Source: DASXKD01 sp963734725
Lineage (GTDB): Bacteria; Actinomycetota; Actinomycetes; Streptosporangiales; Streptosporangiaceae
NCBI GenBank assembly: GCA_963734725.1
Contig: CAVTIX010000014.1
Coordinates: 186,001 to 250,000, forward strand
Length of the DNA stretch: 64,000 nt
Direction: 5' to 3'
In this document: piece by piece, positions 26,461 to 34,868 of the stretch
Position numbering within the stretch: the first letter of the stretch is position 1
Layout of the letters: every line of letters starts with the position of its first letter
Translations under genes and position numbers: made by a program
Notes under the pieces: generated by a model
What the model was told of the DNA's origin: nothing
The model's input: the letters and a program-made list of their open reading frames with translations, nothing else
Databases searched by the model: none

Positions 26461-27219
26461 ATGAGTGGTTCGACGCTGCGGGTGCTGGTGACCGGCGGGA
26501 CCAGTGGCCTGGGCCGCGCGATGGCCTCCGCGCTGGCGGCGGCGGGCGCGCGGGTCGCGCTGACCGGCCGGTCCGCCGCCCAGGCGGCCGCGGTCGCCGC
26601 GGAACTGCCGGGCGCGGCAGGGGTGGAGATGGAGGTGCGCCAGGAGTCCTCGGTGGCGGCGGCGGTCGGCCAGCTGTGGGCCGATCTGGGCGGCATCGAC
26701 ATGCTGGTGAACAACGCCGGGATCGGCATGCGCGCGGTCAACCCGCACTTCCTGACCCACCCGCAGGGGTTTTGGGAGGTGCCGCCCGACGGCTTCCGTG
26801 CGGTGATCGAGACCAACCTGACCGGCTACTTCCTGGTGGCCCGCGAGGTCACCCCGCGGATGCTGGCCGCCGGCGGCGGCCGCATCGTCAACATCTCGGT
26901 GAACCATTCGACCATGCACCGGGCCGGGTTCGTCCCCTACGGGCCGTCGCGGGCTGGCAGCGAGGCGCTGTCGCAGATCATGGCCGCCGACCTGGCCGAT
27001 ACCGGCGTCACCGTCAATCTGCTGCTGCCCGGTGGCGCGACCGCCACCGGCATGCTGCCGCCCGGCGCCGGGCCCGCGGGCCAGCGGTTCCTCGACCCCG
27101 CCGTGATGGGCCCGCCGATCGTCTGGCTGGCCTCGGACGAGGCAGCCGGCGTCCACGGCGAACGCATCATCGCCACCGAATTCGAGCGCTGGCTGCGCGA
27201 CCGGAAAGCCAGACAGTAA
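26461..27219 (+). CDS. Short-chain dehydrogenase/reductase
   Basis: 252 residues. Cofactor motif VTGGTSGLGRAMA, NNAGIG, catalytic Ser region IVNISVNHSTMHR and Tyr in YGPSRAGSEALS. The usual YxxxK Lys is Arg here (YGPSR), a conservative but uncommon change. ATG preceded by CGCGGTC only, a weak site. Flanked by remnants, so its context says little. Confidence 0.85.
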   Translation: MSGSTLRVLVTGGTSGLGRAMASALAAAGARVALTGRSAAQAAAVAAELPGAAGVEMEVRQESSVAAAVGQLWADLGGIDMLVNNAGIGMRAVNPHFLTHPQGFWEVPPDGFRAVIETNLTGYFLVAREVTPRMLAAGGGRIVNISVNHSTMHRAGFVPYGPSRAGSEALSQIMAADLADTGVTVNLLLPGGATATGMLPPGAGPAGQRFLDPAVMGPPIVWLASDEAAGVHGERIIATEFERWLRDRKARQ

Positions 27220-27423
27220 GGCCGGCACTCGGGGTGCCCGACCCGTCGCGGCATAGAAAGACGTTCGTAGATTGCTTTGGATGTCCGAGCTTGCCAACAT
27301 GCCGCAATGCACCGAGGTCAGGAAAGAGAGTGGCCGGGAAGGATAGGTTCGATCACGGTTCGATCACTGGCGGGCGCCCTCCCGTCGATGCAGTAGGTTC
27401 CCGAGTCCACGAGAGGTTAGCCC

Positions 27424-27822
27424 ATGACGATCAGGCGGATAAGCGCTGGGCCCGGCCTTCCCGCCGGTTTTCCGTTCAGCCTGGCCAGCGGGGGGAACGG
27501 CATCCTGTTCATCAGCGGCATGCCGGCGCTGGATGAGGACGGGAAATTCGCCCCTGGAACGTTCGAAGAAGAAGCCGACAGCGCTTGGGCGAGCATCCTG
27601 GCTATCGCGGCCGCGAGCGGCTGCGGCCCGGCCAACTTCCTGTACATACAGGTGCTGCTCGCCGACATCGGCAACTACGGCGACCTGAACACCTGGTGGC
27701 GCAGGCAGTTTTCCGACCCGGCGGAGGCGCCAGCCCGCCTGACGTTCCAGGCGGGCGCGCTCCCGTTCGGAGCCAAAATCGAACTGCAGGCGGTAGCCGC
27801 ACCCCCTGATGCAGCCGGATGA
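27424..27822 (+). CDS. ridA: RidA-family protein (YjgF/YER057c/UK114)
   Basis: 132 residues, usual family length. NGILFISGMPALDEDGKFAPGTFEEEADSAWASILAIAAASGCGPANFLYIQVLLADIGNYGDLN and the C-terminal RLTFQAGALPFGAKIELQAVA with the conserved Arg. These trimeric enzymes hydrolyse reactive enamine/imine intermediates. Stand-alone gene. Confidence 0.88.
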   Translation: MTIRRISAGPGLPAGFPFSLASGGNGILFISGMPALDEDGKFAPGTFEEEADSAWASILAIAAASGCGPANFLYIQVLLADIGNYGDLNTWWRRQFSDPAEAPARLTFQAGALPFGAKIELQAVAAPPDAAG

Positions 27823-27944
27823 CAGCGCAGCGGGCCTTTCCTCGCGAGACTGCCGACACCTACCTCCCCGCGAATCGGCTTGGTATGACGCATCAACGCG
27901 GCAAGACCGGGCGTTCTCGGCACAGTGAAGTGATCTCAGCGATT

Positions 27945-28229
27945 TCACGTGATGTAGCCATGCTCGAAATGGGTGAGGACGAGGGCGGCGCGGGCGATGT
28001 CGCCGATTTTGCCAGGGCTGGCTGTGATGTGCTGGAGGGTGCGCCAGCGCTGGCTGAGCAGGGCGAACTCGCGTTCGCCCAGGCAGCGCAGCGAGCGCTG
28101 GATGGCGTTGCGGGTGCGGCTGTTGATATCGAGGTCTCGCCCATCGCGGGGCTGTTTGACCGGGATGTGGATGCCTATGGGGACCCGGCGCCCGTGGCGG
28201 CGGGTGAGCGTCAGGCTTGCCCAAGTCCC
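27945..28229 (-). pseudogene. C-terminal remnant of an IS5-type transposase
   Basis: Reading the minus strand: GTWASLTLTRRHGRRVPIGI, LDINSRTRNAIQRSLRCLGE, REFALLSQRWRTLQHITASP, KIGDIARAALVLTHFEHGYI then TGA at 27945. The LTHFEHGYIT ending and the RCLGERxFALLxQRWRTLQHIT block are typical of actinobacterial IS5-family DDE transposases. The N-terminal catalytic Asp part and both terminal repeats are missing. Confidence 0.75.
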
Positions 28230-28348
28230 CAGTCGGGTGCGCTGTCCCGGGCCGGGTGCCCGGTGGAACTCCCGGGCCTGCCTGTTGCGTGCACCCGCGG
28301 CGGGGACGACACTTCCTCTGTAGGCAGCCGGATTGAGGGGGGAAAGAC

Positions 28349-28750
28349 ATGGCTGGAACTGGGGCCCAGGACGAGGTCCGCAAGGTGATCGACGAGACGC
28401 TCGAGGCGCAGAACGCTGGGGACGCGGGCCGGCTGCGTTCCATGCTCTCCGAGCGCCCCGATGCCGTCCATATCGGGACTGACCCCGAGGAGTGGGAGAC
28501 GAGCAATCAGGTCGTGGATGCCGTGGCCGCCGCGGGCGGCGGGGACGACATCCAGGCGGTAGCCGACGACATCGGCGTTCACGTCCAGGGCGATGTCGCC
28601 TGGGCTGAGGGGCGCGGGCGTTTCACTCGTGCGGGCGGCGGCGCGCGGCCAGTGCGGTTGACCTGTGTGCTTATCCGCGAAAATGGCCAGTGGAAGGTCG
28701 TGCAGTCACACGCTTCCATCGGGGTCCCGAACGCGGACACCTTCGGCTAA
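28349..28750 (+). CDS. NTF2-like/SnoaL-type protein
   Basis: 133 residues, single cone-shaped alpha+beta fold: VRKVIDETLEAQNAGDAGRLRSMLSERPDAVHIGTDPEEW, then VRLTCVLIRENGQWKVVQSHASIGVPN. These occur as small isomerases or as stress proteins. GGGGGGAAAG ahead of the ATG. No partner gene next to it. Confidence 0.8.
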   Translation: MAGTGAQDEVRKVIDETLEAQNAGDAGRLRSMLSERPDAVHIGTDPEEWETSNQVVDAVAAAGGGDDIQAVADDIGVHVQGDVAWAEGRGRFTRAGGGARPVRLTCVLIRENGQWKVVQSHASIGVPNADTFG

Positions 28751-29016
28751 CACCCGGGTGCCAGCCGCCGGATCGGGCCATGATCCGCGGCTGGCCTGCC
28801 CAGCCGCCGCAGGACTTCGGCACGGCCACCAGGGCGTGTCCCGTGGATCATGGGACGGGTCGCGTAGCTAGATGCTGATCGAGGCGACGTCGACGGTTTC
28901 CCTGGCAGATGCGCTTGCGCTTGTTGCCGCGGGCGGCCTCCGGCCGGTTCACAATCTCACCAGCTCACCAGGGACCGGCCTCCCGCAGAGTCGTGGGACC
29001 GGCCCGAGCATCGGGC

Positions 29017-30111
29017 TCATCTGTGTGTCTTTAGCCTGGTCCCCAGGGCGCGCGATAGAACGGTGACGCGGTCGTGGGCGCCTGTCTTGGCGAAAATCGA
29101 CTTGAGGTGATCCTGGATCGTGTGCTCGGACAGCGACATCTCGCGCGCCATCGATCGCGTGTCGCTGCCCGTGGCGAGCAGGCCGAGCAGTTCGTATTCG
29201 CGGACACTCAGGCCGAAAGCGCGGCCGAAGAGCTCAACCCGCTCCGAGGCGGACGCCTCCTCGATAGTGACGACGATCGTTGCCGCCTCGCTGGCGGGAG
29301 GCTGGGCTGGCGAAAGCCTGGCGGCACGCAAAGCAAGCCAGAAGCCATCAGCCAGATGCGTGCGGGCCAGCGCCGGATGCGCGTCGACGCCTTGCTCAAC
29401 GGCCAGAAGCTGGGCGGCGACGTTGTAGACGCTCGCCGGGATGGCCCTTTCGTCAGCCTTGGGCGGAAGCAGCGCATCCAGCCATCCGCGCGAAGCTGCC
29501 GTGCGGCTCGTGATCCGCAGGTCGTCGTCGAGTGTCAGAACGACCGGTCCGAGGTCGGGCCGATGCTGAGCCGCCGGGTCTACGAACGTTCTTGCCTGGC
29601 AATGGCGCAGCGCGGTGGCCAGCGGTGTGGCGGCCGCGGCGAGGAAGCCGGCGTCGGCGGTGCTGAACGAGCCGCGGGTGTTGTTACGCCACAGGTCGAG
29701 GAATCCCCAGCAGCCGAACTGGTCTGCGAATACCACCGAGGCCATGTCGCCGATTCCGTATCTGCACAGCACGGCGCGCCACATCAGGCTGCGATCCAGT
29801 TCTCCGCCGGCGGCATCGCTCAGGGTTCCGGCGGGTGACCTCTGCAGTTGCAGGACCGTCCAGCGATTGACCGGGGTTGCGCACTTCGCCTTGATCAGGG
29901 CCGGAAGCTCAGGCAGGCAGGGGACATCGGCGAGCGGCGCGGCGCCGACCGTCGTGACGGGGTCAGTGAGCAGCCAGACGTATGCGTCGAAGTCGATAAT
30001 CTCGCGGAGTACCGCCAGTACTTGCAGGCGCAGCCTCTTGGCGTCGACGGGTTCCGAGATCACGGCCCTGATGCGCTCGCGGGCGCGGGCCCGCGCCCAG
30101 CTGTCGGCCAC
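29017..30111 (-). CDS. LuxR-type regulator with GAF-like sensor half
   Basis: 364 residues. N-terminal two thirds: a GAF/PAS-like region (LREIIDFDAYVWLLTDPVTTVG); C-terminal HTH LSVREYELLGLLATGSDTRSMAREMSLSEHTIQDHLKSIFAKTGAHDR. GTG start. Divergent from a small alpha-beta protein gene (30265) across 153 bp, which may be its target. Confidence 0.85.
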   Translation of the reverse strand: MADSWARARARERIRAVISEPVDAKRLRLQVLAVLREIIDFDAYVWLLTDPVTTVGAAPLADVPCLPELPALIKAKCATPVNRWTVLQLQRSPAGTLSDAAGGELDRSLMWRAVLCRYGIGDMASVVFADQFGCWGFLDLWRNNTRGSFSTADAGFLAAAATPLATALRHCQARTFVDPAAQHRPDLGPVVLTLDDDLRITSRTAASRGWLDALLPPKADERAIPASVYNVAAQLLAVEQGVDAHPALARTHLADGFWLALRAARLSPAQPPASEAATIVVTIEEASASERVELFGRAFGLSVREYELLGLLATGSDTRSMAREMSLSEHTIQDHLKSIFAKTGAHDRVTVLSRALGTRLKTHR

Positions 30112-30264
30112 CTAATGAGCGTATGCTCCGGAGCCCTGGCGCTTGCCACACGCAGGCTGCCCCGCCAGAGAGTCGCCCCCCAGATAGTCGGGATACCGCA
30201 CGACCAGCGGGACGGCCTAGCGTGCATCTCAACAGCATCTACTGCAACGCTATGGAGAAACCCG

Positions 30265-30558
30265 ATGACGACGCTCCGGATCGAGCACGCGATCACCGAT
30301 TATCAGCTCTGGAGGAAAGCATTCGACGGATTCGCGGAAGCACGTGCACAGGCGGGAGTTCGCAGCTTCGCCATTCGCTTGCCGGTGGATGACCCACAGT
30401 ATTTGATGCTTGACTTGGAGTTCGACTCGGCCGGGCCAGCGCAGGCATTCGCCGATTTCCTGATGCAACACGTCTGGTCATCACCAGCGTCCTCGCCCGG
30501 CCTAGCCGGCCCGCCGCAGACCAGTATCCTCGACCTCCTGCCCACCGGCGAGCGCTAA
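30265..30558 (+). CDS. Small dimeric alpha-beta-barrel-like protein
   Basis: 97 residues. LRIEHAITDYQLWRKAFDGFAEARAQAGVRSFAIRLPVDDPQYLMLDLEFDSAGPAQAFADFL has the repeated beta-alpha-beta layout of EthD/antibiotic-monooxygenase-type small barrels (V..YxxWxxxF..). GGAG at good spacing before the ATG, divergent from the LuxR-type gene. Function unknown. Confidence 0.72.
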   Translation: MTTLRIEHAITDYQLWRKAFDGFAEARAQAGVRSFAIRLPVDDPQYLMLDLEFDSAGPAQAFADFLMQHVWSSPASSPGLAGPPQTSILDLLPTGER

Positions 30559-31149
30559 CTACCGGGCGCCCAGGTGCCTGACCCCCCGAGCCTGCGATGC
30601 GGCCGCCGGAGCATTTCAGCCGGCGGCGAAGGCGCAGAACGGCCAGCTATGCCTTGCCCCGACCGCAGCGAGTCAGTGCTCGGCAGCCGCTCATAAAGCG
30701 GATATCGCGTGCCGTGCGACCCTCGAGCTGTGACCGTCTGTCACGAAGCGGCGGTGCCTGGCAGGCCGAGTCAGAGGGCCGGCGGACCTGTCCCGGCCGA
30801 ACAGAAGCAGTCGCGGCGAGCGGCACAGCGTCTTCCGGCTTCAGGGCCCGTCATCCGCACCTGGATCCCCGGCCGCTGCTCAAGTTCGGGCACCATGTGC
30901 CGCCACCAACGCGCCTTGATCGCGATCGCGAAGTCCCAGACGACCGCGAGTTCCCCGCGCGGCACTATCAGTCAGGGGGAACTCCCAGCGTGCTGGGTGA
31001 CAACCCGCCGTATCACCCGGCCGGGCCTGGCCTGGGCCCCGATCCGGTCAGGAATCGAGAAGCGGCCCGGTGTGGCCGGGCCTAGCCTTGGGGCAGAAGG
31101 GCCGGGAGGACACCCGGGCCGCTGAGCGTCAAAGAAGGGAAGCCCGGGG
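30559..31149. other. 591-bp intergenic stretch
   Basis: No open frame here shows a recognisable protein and none has a convincing ribosome site. Several overlapping frames are open only because of GC content. No terminator or repeat stands out. Confidence 0.6.
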
Positions 31150-31599
31150 ATGCCCGCGAAGAATGCCATGACCGAGTCCGGCGGCTTCAGCGCCCAGGAG
31201 CGCGCCGCGATGAAAAAGCGCGCCGCCGAGTTGCGCGCCGAGGGCAACAAGGGCGCCAAGCAGGCCGATGGCCTGCAGGCGGCCCTGGACAGCATCGCCG
31301 AGATGGCGCCGGCCGATCGCGCGCTCGCCGGGCGGGTGCATGTGACGGTCACCGCGGCCGCCCCCGGGCTGTCGCCGAAGACCTGGTACGGGATGCCCGC
31401 GTACGCGAACTCCGACGGCAAGATCGTCGTGTTCTTCCAGAACGCGGGCAAGTTCGGCTACCGCTACTCGACCCTGGGCTTCCAGGACACCGCGAACCTC
31501 GACGACGGCGACGTGTGGCCGGTGACGTACGCGCTGAAGCAGTGGAGCCCGGCGGTGGAGAAGAAAGTCACCGAGCTGGTGCAGGCCGCCATCTCCTGA
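31150..31599 (+). CDS. DUF1801/YdhG-type protein
   Basis: 149 residues. A helical N-terminus (FSAQERAAMKKRAAELRAE) leads into the YdhG/Frataxin-like fold: LSPKTWYGMPAYANSDGKIVVFFQNAGKFGYRYSTLGFQDTANLDDGDVWPVTYALKQWS. Family members are small iron-chaperone-like or unknown proteins. ATG after GGGAAGCCCGGGG. Confidence 0.82.
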   Translation: MPAKNAMTESGGFSAQERAAMKKRAAELRAEGNKGAKQADGLQAALDSIAEMAPADRALAGRVHVTVTAAAPGLSPKTWYGMPAYANSDGKIVVFFQNAGKFGYRYSTLGFQDTANLDDGDVWPVTYALKQWSPAVEKKVTELVQAAIS

Positions 31600-31961
31600 C
31601 CGGCCCCCCCGCACCGCCGGAACCGCTCACCCACACCTTGCGCGCCGTCACCACGAAGACCATCAGCTGGCCAGCAAGCACGCCCCCATCGCAAGCATCG
31701 CCCGTCCCGGCCGTTGCCGCTTTCGGCCACGCCAGAGTCCACTGGGATCCTCCCGGCGTCACGTGCGGACATCGGGCTGAGCAAGCGGGCAGCCGCCCAG
31801 GCGAACAAGCAGGCGCACCGATCATCCGGCTCGGCGCGGCGCAGACCAAGTCTGGGCAGACGGAACTCGGCGCGTAACGGCGGGTACGCGCGCTAAGCCC
31901 GAGTCCAGGGCCGATCACGCAGCGTGAGCTCGGGACAGCGGGGTAATGCCACGCCCGCCGA
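31600..31961. other. 362-bp intergenic stretch
   Basis: No supported gene. It separates the DUF1801 gene from the convergent sensor-kinase gene and would hold both terminators, but I see no clean hairpin with a U-tract. Confidence 0.55.
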
Positions 31962-33272
31962 CTATGCGCTGATATGCCCGTGTTCATCGGCCGGGCTGCC
32001 CGGGTACCGGTCGGCCTGTTCTGTTGTGGCCAGTGACGGTAGCGCGGCAGCTGGGCTTTTCGCGTGCAGGTTTGCGGGGGCATGCGGGACAGGGCTGCCG
32101 TCTTGGGGATTGGGGAAGCTCACTTCGATGGACAGGCCGCCTTCTGGCCGGGGGCGGGCGGTGATCGTTGCGTGGTGGGCGCTGGCGATGGCGTTGACGA
32201 TCGACAGGCCCAGGCCGAGCCCGTCGCCACGGCTGGTGCGGTCTGCGGCGAGGCGCTGGAACGGCTGGAAGAGCCGGTCTATTGCCGCTGCCGGGACCGC
32301 TGGCCCGGTGTTGGCGACTGCCAGGACGGCGCAGTCCCCGGTCCCGGTGACGACGTCCACCTGGCCGCCGGGCAGGCTGTAGCGCAGGGCGTTGTCGATG
32401 AGGTTGGCGGCCAGCTGCTCAGCCAGCTGAGGGCTGCCCACCGTCAGTGCCGGGCCGAGCTTGGTGCGCAACGTCAGGTTCCGGCGCTGCACTTCGGGTT
32501 GGCGATCGGCCAAGACTTTGCTGGCCAGCGCGGCGAGGTCGAAGGGATCGTGCTTCTCAAGGCCGGCCTGGCCGCGCGCCAGGGTAAGCAGGGCGTCGAT
32601 GAGCTGGTGCTGCTGGGCACCGGAAGCCAGGACGCGCTCGTGGGCGGCGCGGAGCGATTCGATGCTGGCGCCGGGGTCAGCCAGGGCGACCTGGCTGATG
32701 ACCCGCTGGCGGGCCAGCGGGGTACGCAGCTCGTGGGCGGCGTTGGCGATGAACTGCCGCTGGGCGGTGAAGGCTGCCTCCAGCCGTGCCAGCAAGCCGT
32801 CGAAGGTGTCGGCGAGTTCGGTGAGCTCGTCCCGGGGGCCGCCGAGGGCCAGGCGCTCGTTGAGGGTGGTCGCGGAGATCTGGCGGGCGGCCGTGGTGAT
32901 GGTGCGCAGCGGCCGTAGCGCGCGGCCGGCGATGAACCAGCCGAGCGCTACCGACAGGACCGCTACGAGGGCCAGCGCTATCGCGGATTGCGTGAGGAGT
33001 TCGTGCAGCACGTTAGCGTGCTCTTGCACCGCGATGGCTCGTGCTTGCTGTGTGCCGATGGTGTGGCACCCTGACCGTGGCAGCAGCCGGCAGGCGATGG
33101 AGCTGGCGGAATCGCCGGTGAAGGCCTGAACGACCAGCCCGTAGGTGACCGAGAGCAGCACGGTTCCCGACAGCAGGAACAGCCCGCCATACCAGGCGGT
33201 CAGGCGCAGCCGCAGCGTGCGCCGCGGCCACCGGGGGCACCCTGCTATCGCGGCGATTATGCGGGGGGTCAT
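31962..33272 (-). CDS. Sensor histidine kinase
   Basis: 436 residues. Two membrane helices (about 24-50 and 96-116) around a short extracellular loop containing two Cys (Cys61, Cys69), HAMP (GRALRPLRTITTAARQI), phosphoacceptor His180 in FIANAAHELRTPL, HATPase N-box NLIDNALRYS and G-box GDGLGLGLSIV. The start codon overlaps the regulator stop (ATGA). The C-terminal 50 residues form an unstructured tail. Partner of the regulator at 33269-33934. Confidence 0.92.
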   Translation of the reverse strand: MTPRIIAAIAGCPRWPRRTLRLRLTAWYGGLFLLSGTVLLSVTYGLVVQAFTGDSASSIACRLLPRSGCHTIGTQQARAIAVQEHANVLHELLTQSAIALALVAVLSVALGWFIAGRALRPLRTITTAARQISATTLNERLALGGPRDELTELADTFDGLLARLEAAFTAQRQFIANAAHELRTPLARQRVISQVALADPGASIESLRAAHERVLASGAQQHQLIDALLTLARGQAGLEKHDPFDLAALASKVLADRQPEVQRRNLTLRTKLGPALTVGSPQLAEQLAANLIDNALRYSLPGGQVDVVTGTGDCAVLAVANTGPAVPAAAIDRLFQPFQRLAADRTSRGDGLGLGLSIVNAIASAHHATITARPRPEGGLSIEVSFPNPQDGSPVPHAPANLHAKSPAAALPSLATTEQADRYPGSPADEHGHISA

Positions 33273-33934
33273 GGTTGGTCCCCGATCCGGTACCCGGACC
33301 TGGGCACGGTGTCGATGAGAGGCGGGTCGCCGAGCTTGGCGCGCAGTCGGCCGACGGTGATTTTCACGGCGGCGGTGAACGGGTCGGCGTTCTCGTCCCA
33401 CACCCGTTCCAGCAGTTCCTCGGCCGAGACGGCCCGGCCCTGAGCGGCGAGTAGCATCTCCAGCACCCCGAACTCCTTCGGCGCCAGATCCAGCAGCCGG
33501 CCGGCCCGCCAGGCGCACCGGCGGCCGGTATCCACGACCAGGTCACCGCGGCGCAGCACCGGCGGGATGGCCGGCTGGGCGCGGCGGAACAGCGCGCCGA
33601 TCCGGGCCACCAGCACGGGGAAGTCAAACGGCTTGGGCAGGTAGTCATCGGCGCCCAGGCCCAGCCCTTCCACTAGGTCCTCGGTGCCGGCCGCAGCGGT
33701 GAGCATCAGCACCCGGCTGCGGCACCCGGCTGCGACCAGCCTTCCGCAGACCTCATCGCCATTTAGGCCCGGCAGGTCTCGGTCCAGCACGATCACGTCG
33801 TAGCCGTTGATCAGGGCCCGCTCCAGCCCGGCCGGGCCATCCAGGGCCACGTCCACCGCCATCCGGGCGTGACGCAGCCCGGTGGCCACCGTCTGGGCCA
33901 TCTCGGCGTCGTCTTCGATCACCAGCACCCGCAC
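33269..33934 (-). CDS. OmpR/PhoB-type response regulator
   Basis: 221 residues. Receiver domain RVLVIEDDAEMA with phospho-Asp51 in DVIVLDRDLPG, Thr/Ala switch LMLTAAA and Lys in YLPKPF; winged helix KEFGVLEMLLAAQGRAVSAEELLERVWDENADPFTAAVKITVGRLRAKL. GTG at 33934 chosen because GGAG lies just before it; an ATG at 33955 is the alternative. Coupled to the kinase gene. Paired boxes upstream suggest that it controls both itself and the divergent exporter operon. Confidence 0.92.
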   Translation of the reverse strand: MRVLVIEDDAEMAQTVATGLRHARMAVDVALDGPAGLERALINGYDVIVLDRDLPGLNGDEVCGRLVAAGCRSRVLMLTAAAGTEDLVEGLGLGADDYLPKPFDFPVLVARIGALFRRAQPAIPPVLRRGDLVVDTGRRCAWRAGRLLDLAPKEFGVLEMLLAAQGRAVSAEELLERVWDENADPFTAAVKITVGRLRAKLGDPPLIDTVPRSGYRIGDQP

Positions 33935-33983
33935 GGCTTCTCCTTTTCGTGGCATTCCCGCATCCAGGATGCCCGGGCCCGGG

Positions 33984-34088
33984 GTATCGGCACGGTATCG
34001 AATCCCGGGCAGCACGGCGGCCAGGCGGAACCGGGCCATGGCCGCGCCACGGCCGGAAAGCTGCCAGCTGCCGATACCTCCCCGATAC
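33984..34088. promoter_or_regulatory. Paired response-regulator boxes in the divergent promoter region
   Basis: GTATCG occurs at 33984-33989 and 33995-34000 (GGTATCGGCACGGTATCG, 11-bp period), and the inverse CGATAC at 34072-34077 and 34083-34088 (CGATACCTCCCCGATACC, also 11-bp period). Two head-to-tail copies one helical turn apart is the usual site of a PhoB-type dimer. One pair lies toward the regulator gene and the other toward the lipoprotein-exporter operon. A looser TATACC follows at 34100. Confidence 0.7.
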
Positions 34089-34304
34089 CCACGGCGGCCT
34101 ATACCTCATGCCATGAACCCAGCCAGGCGGCAAAGACGAACAGGGACGTGCCGTGCGGCACCCGTACCGGCCACCCGCCGAGGGCCGCGCGGCTTTCACC
34201 GTCATCGGCCGCCAGCCGGGTCGGCATTGCGCTCAGCCGTCAGGACGCCCCAGGTGGCGCGCCTCGCAGCGGAGATCGCATCTTTCAGCAGTGAGGACGA
34301 CGAT

Positions 34305-34868
34305 ATGGACCACATCATCAGCGGCGTCAGCGGCGGCCGTGACTGGTACCGGCGGGCGTGGGCGGGCATGCTGGCCGCGGCCCTCGCCGGGGTCGCCGTG
34401 CTGGCAGTTGCTTGCGGGGGCGGGCCGCCCGCCGGCTTCGGTCCGGGGAGCGGCCAGACGCCGTACCAGCAGGCGCTGGCCTACGCGCAATGCATGCGCA
34501 GCCACGGCGTGCCCAGCTTTCCCGACCCCACCAGCCAGGGGCTGATCACCTACGGCCCGGTCGATATCCACTCCGCTCAGTACCTGTCGGCTAACAAAAT
34601 CTGCTTGCGCCTGGTCCCCCCCGGCCCTTCGCTGACCACGGCGCAGAAACACCAGAACGTCCGCCAGGCCCTGAAGTTCGCCAGATGCATACGCTCACAT
34701 GGGGTGCCGGACTTCGCAGATCCCGTCATTACGGGAAGCGGTGCCACCGCGGGCTTCCGTGTGCCTCGCACCGACCGGAACTCGCCGCAATTCCAGGCCG
34801 CAGTGCACGCCTGCCGCAACTTCGAGCCCGGGATGGCCGGGGCGACGGCCGGTGGCGGGACGCCGTGA
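34305..34868 (+). CDS. Putative secreted lipoprotein of the exporter operon
   Basis: 187 residues. Signal segment AGMLAAALAGVAVLAVACGGG ends in a lipobox Cys. The mature part has two repeats of the CxRSHGVPxFxDP type (AQCMRSHGVPSFPDP, ARCIRSHGVPDFADP), a motif common in actinobacterial lipoproteins that precede ABC exporters. Its GTGA overlap with the adaptor gene shows coupling. Role unknown; perhaps substrate capture. Confidence 0.82.
   Translation: MDHIISGVSGGRDWYRRAWAGMLAAALAGVAVLAVACGGGPPAGFGPGSGQTPYQQALAYAQCMRSHGVPSFPDPTSQGLITYGPVDIHSAQYLSANKICLRLVPPGPSLTTAQKHQNVRQALKFARCIRSHGVPDFADPVITGSGATAGFRVPRTDRNSPQFQAAVHACRNFEPGMAGATAGGGTP

Noticed and set aside
30771..30965. A 64-codon minus frame (AVVWDFAIAIKARWWRHMVPEL...) in the 591-bp gap
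   Set aside because: It looks slightly protein-like but matches no family I know, has no ribosome site and no neighbour support.
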